64,000 nt of DNA from Actinomadura montaniterrae (GTDB lineage Bacteria > Actinomycetota > Actinomycetes > Streptosporangiales > Streptosporangiaceae): contig NZ_WBMR01000010.1 in assembly GCF_008923365.1 (NCBI RefSeq), forward strand, positions 1 to 64,000, given 5' to 3'. Below, piece by piece: positions 60,196 through 64,000 of this stretch. The notes under the pieces were generated by a model that was not told the DNA's origin, made no database searches, and saw only the letters and a program-made list of their open reading frames with translations. The position numbers were made by a program, and so were the translations under genes. How positions within the stretch are numbered: position 1 is the stretch's first letter; the number at the start of each line of letters is the position of its first letter.

Positions 60196-61718
60196 ATGCT
60201 GGTCGCCTCCGGCCTGGTCAAGCACTACGGCGGCGTCACCGCGCTGGACGGGGTCGGCATCACCCTGGACGCGGGGGAGGTACACGCGCTCGTCGGCGAG
60301 AACGGCGCGGGCAAGTCCACCCTCGTGAAGATCATCTCCGGGGTGGTGCGGCCCGAGGGCGGCGCCATCGAGCTGGACGGCGAGCCCGTCCGGTTCGCCG
60401 GCGCCCGGCAGGCCGCCGCGCAGGGCGTCGCGATCGTCTCGCAGGAGCTGATGACCTACGACGACCTGACCGTGCTGGAGAACCTCTTCCCCTACGGGGC
60501 GCCCCGGCGCCGCGGGCTGGTCAGCACCCGCGAGATGCGCCGGCTCGCCGCGCCCGTCCTGGAAGAACTGGGCATCGACCCGCCGCTGCACGCCCGGGCC
60601 GGTGAGCTGCCGCTCGCCGACCGGCAGCTGCTGGAGATCTGCCGGGCGCTGCTGCTGGAGCCCCGCGTGCTCATCCTGGACGAGCCGACCTCCGCGCTGC
60701 CCCGCGAGGCCGCCGCGCGGCTCGCCGGCGTCACCTGGCGCCTCGCCGAGCGCGGCCTCGCCGTGCTGTACATCTCCCACTTCCTGGAGGAGGTCATGCG
60801 GATCGCGACCCGGGTGACCGTGCTGCGCGACGGACGGGTCGTGCTGCCCGGCGCCGGGGCCGCGGACGTCAGCCTGGACTCCCTGGTCACCGCGATGCTC
60901 GGCCAGCCCGCCGCCCACGGCGCCGGACCGGCCGCCGCGCCCGGCGGACGGTCCGGGACGGAGCCCGCCGCCGCCCCGCCGGGGCGGCGGTCTCCCTCAC
61001 CGGCGTCACGGTCCCCGGCCGGCTGCGGGACGTCTCGCTGACGGCGGCGGGCGGGGAGATCGTCGGGCTGGCCGGGCTCCAGGGCGCCGGCCACCTCGCC
61101 GTCCTCGACGCCGTGTGCGGCCGCGCCCGGCCGTCGTCGGGGTCCGTGCGGCTGCCGGGCGGGCGGGCGCCCCGGTCGGCGCGGCACGCCGTCACCTCGG
61201 GCGTCGCCTTCGTCTCCGGCGACCGCAAGGGCCGCGGCCTGATGCTCGACAAGGCGCTGTGGGAGAACGTCACGGCGGTGAGCTGGCTCGGGCAGGGGCG
61301 CGGCGGGTTCCTGCCGCGCCGCTCCCGGCTCGTCGACCGGTCGCGCGGCCACCTGGAGCGGCTGCGCGTCCGCGGCGACGTGCGCGCCGGCGCGGGCGAC
61401 CTGTCCGGCGGCAACCAGCAGAAGGTCGTCTTCGCCAAGTGGCTGGACGCCGCCCCGTCCGTCCTGGCGCTGGACGACCCGACGCGCGGCGTCGACGTCG
61501 GCGCCCGCGCCGAGCTGCACGGCATCGTCCGCGGGCTGGCCGCCGAGGGGAAGGTCGTGCTGATCGCGTCGTCGGACCTCGCTGAGCTGGTCGAGCTGTG
61601 CCACCGGGTCGTCGTGTTCCAGCACGGACGCGTCGTCGGGTCGCTGGCCGGGAGGCGGCTCACCGAGCCCGCGCTCAGCCTCGCCATGAACGCGGGCTTC
61701 GCCGGGCCCGCGCGCTGA
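60196..61718 (+). pseudogene. Tandem sugar ABC ATPase (RbsA/MglA-like) interrupted by a frameshift
   Basis: The first ATPase domain (60196 to about 60930) has GENGAGKSTLVKIISGVV, ELPLADRQLLEICRALL and VLILDEPTSALPREA. The second half, from AVSLTGVTVPGRLRDVSLTA (about 60987) through VSGDRKGRGLM-like and DLSGGNQQKVVFAKWL to 61718, is in another frame (-1). The shift lies in a GC-rich linker at about 60940-60990, where frame 1 runs on to a stop at 61041. A one-base deletion, an assembly error, or slippage could explain it. If real, the importer lacks its complete ATPase. Confidence 0.8.
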
Positions 61719-61748
61719 CGCGCGTCGCCCCTTTGCGCTGACGCGCGG

Positions 61749-62723
61749 TCAGGCGAGGTGCGCGATGACGGGCGCGAACGCGTCCATCGCCGTGTCGGGC
61801 ACCTGGTAGTAGGTGAAGCCGTAGCGATCGCGGCGGGCGAGCATCTGCTCGGCGATGTGCTCGGGCGGCCCGACGAACTGCGACGGCATCTCCAGCACCA
61901 GGCCGGTGGACGCGGTGCCCCAGCCGCGCATGACCGCGACCTTCGCGGCGGCGCGGCGCGGATCGGGGCCGAACGTGGGCGTGACCACCATGCTCAGCTC
62001 GACGTCGCGGCCCGCCGCGGCCTCCCGGACCCAGCCGACCTTGCGCTCGACGGTCTCCGGGAGGCGCTCGGTGATCTCCTCGGAGATCGTCCCGTCGGGG
62101 AGGGCGCGGGGCAGGATCCCGACGGTGTCGGCGAGCCGCCCGGCGATGCCGAGCATCCGCCGGCTGCCCGCGCCGACCACGAGGGGCGGCCGGTGCTCCG
62201 GACGCGGGAACACCTCCAGGCCGTCGATCCGGTAGTGCTCGCCGGCGAAGGTCGTCCTGTCGCCGGACAGCAGGCTCCGCAGGATCCGCAGCGACTCCTC
62301 CAGGCGGCCCACCCGCGCGCCCGCGGCGTCGAAGGGCATCCCGGCCGCCTCGTACTCCTCGCGGAGCCAGCCCGCGCCGAGGCCCAGCTCGAAACGGCCG
62401 CCCGACAGATGGTCGAGCGTCGCGGCCTCCTTGGCGAGCATCACCGGGTGCCGGTAGTCGTTGGAGAGCACCATCGTGCCGACCCGCAGCGTGCTCGTCG
62501 CGGCGGCGGCCGACGCCAGCGCGACCATCGGGGCCAGCTGGTCGCCGAACGGCTCGGCCACGAAGTGGTCGCGCAGGACCAGCGCGGAGTACCCGAGGTC
62601 CTCGGCACGCCGCGCCGTCGCGAGCAGCTGCGCACCGGAGCAGATCGACTCGCCGACCACGCCGAACCGGAACGCGCGGCGGGCCGGGCCGGTGTTCGTC
62701 CGGTCCTTGGGGGCTTCGTCCAT
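61749..62723 (-). CDS. LLM-class F420-dependent oxidoreductase
   Basis: 324 residues, luciferase-like TIM barrel: FRFGVVGESICSGAQLLATA, LGYSALVLRDHFVAEPFGDQ, STLRVGTMVLSNDYRHPVML, and LSGGRFELGLGAGWLREEYE. It resembles TIGR03621-like F420 oxidoreductases. It is convergent with the frameshifted ATPase gene and divergent from the DUF3311/symporter operon. The ATG at 62723 lacks an obvious ribosome-binding site. Substrate unknown. Confidence 0.9.
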   Translation of the reverse strand: MDEAPKDRTNTGPARRAFRFGVVGESICSGAQLLATARRAEDLGYSALVLRDHFVAEPFGDQLAPMVALASAAAATSTLRVGTMVLSNDYRHPVMLAKEAATLDHLSGGRFELGLGAGWLREEYEAAGMPFDAAGARVGRLEESLRILRSLLSGDRTTFAGEHYRIDGLEVFPRPEHRPPLVVGAGSRRMLGIAGRLADTVGILPRALPDGTISEEITERLPETVERKVGWVREAAAGRDVELSMVVTPTFGPDPRRAAAKVAVMRGWGTASTGLVLEMPSQFVGPPEHIAEQMLARRDRYGFTYYQVPDTAMDAFAPVIAHLA

Positions 62724-62830
62724 GAGCCGAGCATGCCGTGCCCGCGGACCGGTCCGCTGGCAGGAAAACGGCAGAGGGCTCGACTTGGTCAACAAATGGC
62801 CCCGGGGCTGGTGCCGGCGGTTCGAAGATC

Positions 62831-62840
62831 GCAATATTGC
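62831..62840. promoter_or_regulatory. Perfect palindrome GCAATATTGC
   Basis: A 10-bp AT-rich palindrome 54 bp upstream of the DUF3311 start, in the divergent spacer with the F420 oxidoreductase gene. A possible operator or part of a -10 region. Confidence 0.35.
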
Positions 62841-62893
62841 CGGGGGCGAGATTCGCCCTGGCCGCTCGTTCCCCCGGCCCCGGAGGTCAGTCC

Positions 62894-63154
62894 GTGAGTG
62901 AAACGTCCCCCGCCCCCGCGTCTCCAGCCCAGCAGCCCCCTCCCGGCCCGTCCCCGGCGCGGAAGGTCGTGGCCGGCGTCCTGCTGGTGGCCCCGTTCGC
63001 CGTCTACCTGGCCGTGCCGACGTACGCCAAGGACGGCCCGCACGTGGCGGGCTTCCCGTTCTTCTACTGGTGGCAGCTCCTGTGGGTGGTGCTCACCGCC
63101 GTGTGCATCGGCGGCGCCCACCTGCTGACCCGGAAGCGGGGTGCGGCGAAGTGA
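62894..63154 (+). CDS. DUF3311 small membrane protein (symporter partner)
   Basis: 86 residues. After a Pro-rich cytoplasmic start come two membrane helices, VVAGVLLVAPFAVYLAVPTY and FFYWWQLLWVVLTAVCIGG, the latter with the conserved WWQLLWV of DUF3311. These proteins accompany sodium:solute symporters of the monocarboxylate/acetate type as small subunits. The GTG at 62894 follows GGAGG; its stop overlaps the symporter start. Confidence 0.88.
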   Translation: MSETSPAPASPAQQPPPGPSPARKVVAGVLLVAPFAVYLAVPTYAKDGPHVAGFPFFYWWQLLWVVLTAVCIGGAHLLTRKRGAAK

Positions 63155-64000
63155 AGGACGTCAACGGCGTCGAGCTGACCATCTTCATCGTCTTCTTCGC
63201 GGCGGTGACCGTGGTCGGCTTCGCGGCCGCGCGCTGGCGGCGCGGCCAGACCATCATGCACCTCGATGAATGGGGCCTCGGCGGCCGCAGCTTCGGCACG
63301 TTCATCACCTGGTTCCTGCTCGGCGGCGACCTCTACAGCGCCTACACGTTCATCGCCGTGCCGTCGGCGGTGTTCGCGGGCGGCGCGATGGGCTTCTGGT
63401 CGGTGCCCTACGGCGCGATCGCGTACCCGATCGTGTTCCTGATCGGCCCGCGGCTGTGGTCGGTCGCGCAGCGGCACGGCTACGTGACCGCGGCCGACTT
63501 CGTCCGCGGCCGGTACGGCTCCCGGTCGCTGGGGCTCGCCATCGCGCTCACCGGGATCCTGGCGATGATGCCGTACATCGCGCTCCAGCTCGTCGGTATC
63601 CAGGCCGTCCTGACGGTGATGGGCGTGTCCGGGTCCGGCTGGGCGAAGGACCTGCCGCTGTTCATCGCGTTCGCGCTGCTGGCCGCCTACACCTACACCT
63701 CGGGGCTGCGGGCGCCGGCGCTGATCTCGTTCGTCAAGGATGCGCTGATCTACATCGTGATCATCGTCGCGATCGTCTACATCCCCACCAAGCTCGGGGG
63801 CTGGGACGGCATCTTCGACAAGTCCGCCGCCGCTCTCGCCAAGCCGAACCCGGCGACCGGCAAGCCCGCCGGCTCGCTGTTCACCAGCGACATGACGCAC
63901 TGGGCGTACGGGACGCTGGCGCTCGGCTCGTCGCTCGCGCTGTTCATCTACCCGCACAGCGTGACCGGCGCGCTCGCGGCCGGGCGCCGCGACGTGATTC
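63151..64000 (+). CDS. Sodium:solute symporter (SSS/SLC5 family), C-terminus beyond window
   Basis: The first 283 residues are present, with about eight helices. LTIFIVFFAAVTVVGFAAAR, EWGLGGRSFGTFITWFLLGG, DLYSAYTFIAVPSAVFAGGA and TYTSGLRAPALISFVKDALI are typical of MctC/ActP-like monocarboxylate symporters. Together with DUF3311 it probably imports pyruvate, acetate, propionate or a related acid. The GTG at 63151 overlaps the DUF3311 stop. Confidence 0.93.
   Translation, partial: MKDVNGVELTIFIVFFAAVTVVGFAAARWRRGQTIMHLDEWGLGGRSFGTFITWFLLGGDLYSAYTFIAVPSAVFAGGAMGFWSVPYGAIAYPIVFLIGPRLWSVAQRHGYVTAADFVRGRYGSRSLGLAIALTGILAMMPYIALQLVGIQAVLTVMGVSGSGWAKDLPLFIAFALLAAYTYTSGLRAPALISFVKDALIYIVIIVAIVYIPTKLGGWDGIFDKSAAALAKPNPATGKPAGSLFTSDMTHWAYGTLALGSSLALFIYPHSVTGALAAGRRDVI

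Overview
The window is about 64 kb of very GC-rich DNA (roughly 70-74% by eye). It has GTG and TTG starts, leaderless genes with TANNNT -10 boxes, several F420-type oxidoreductases, a DUF5753-type XRE regulator, an actinobacterial LexA box and DnaA-like TTGTCCACA words. Together these indicate a filamentous actinomycete chromosome, plausibly Thermomonosporaceae/Streptosporangiales (for example Actinomadura-like). The genus is inference only. I see no rRNA, tRNA, phage, transposase or CRISPR array.

Layout. 0-4.6 kb: small metabolic genes (methyltransferase, VOC protein, HIBADH-like dehydrogenase, degenerate phosphotransferase, DDN-type oxidoreductase, PaaI-like thioesterase). 4.6-6.9 kb: orphan XRE/DUF5753 regulator, PPOX-fold oxidoreductase, HPF-like protein. 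7-11.6 kb: ABC-2 exporter (two permeases and an ATPase) divergent from a NarL-type two-component pair. 11.6-15 kb: F420 oxidoreductase divergent from an odd TetR protein with a repetitive N-terminus and a C-terminal zinc ribbon, then DUF4291 and an alpha/beta hydrolase. 15-15.9 kb: non-coding DNA with a 13-bp minisatellite. 15.9-25.7 kb: LexA-boxed DUF6504-like gene, double MazG-like protein, aldo/keto reductase, soluble Ser/Thr kinase, TenA-like protein, citrate synthase, CYP124/125-like P450 and several unrecognised proteins. 25.7-27.7 kb: 2 kb of non-coding DNA with decayed repeats. 27.7-40.7 kb: regulators, DUF2786 protein, acyl-CoA synthetase, winged-helix protein, LysR/MFS pair, siderophore-interacting protein and a secreted RlpA-like protein behind a long structured leader.

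41-50.4 kb holds a coherent carbohydrate system: a LacI regulator divergent from an eight-gene, mostly overlapping operon (BtpA/SgcQ - PfkB kinase - sugar-binding lipoprotein - ABC ATPase - RbsC permease - phosphotriesterase-like hydrolase - GATase-like protein - TenA-like protein), with two LacI-type operators in the divergent promoter. 50.5-54.6 kb: a 35-residue basic protein gene with its own terminator, an ABC exporter, and a convergent MprAB-like two-component system. 54.6-62.7 kb: a second transport/catabolic cluster (IclR - ThDP decarboxylase - SDR, divergent from a ribose-type ABC transporter whose tandem ATPase is frameshifted) and an F420 oxidoreductase. The window ends inside a DUF3311 plus sodium:solute symporter operon.

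The most unusual signals are: (i) a 23-bp element, TTRTCCACAGAAY-N3-GTTC, placed 63-73 bp upstream of three unrecognised genes, two of which are paralogs with conserved Cys/His positions; (ii) a LexA box abutting a leaderless DUF6504-like gene; (iii) a 17-unit 13-bp minisatellite and a second repeat-rich desert; (iv) two proteins carrying in-frame 24-bp tandem repeats; (v) the LacI-controlled BtpA/PfkB/PTE/GATase/TenA sugar operon.
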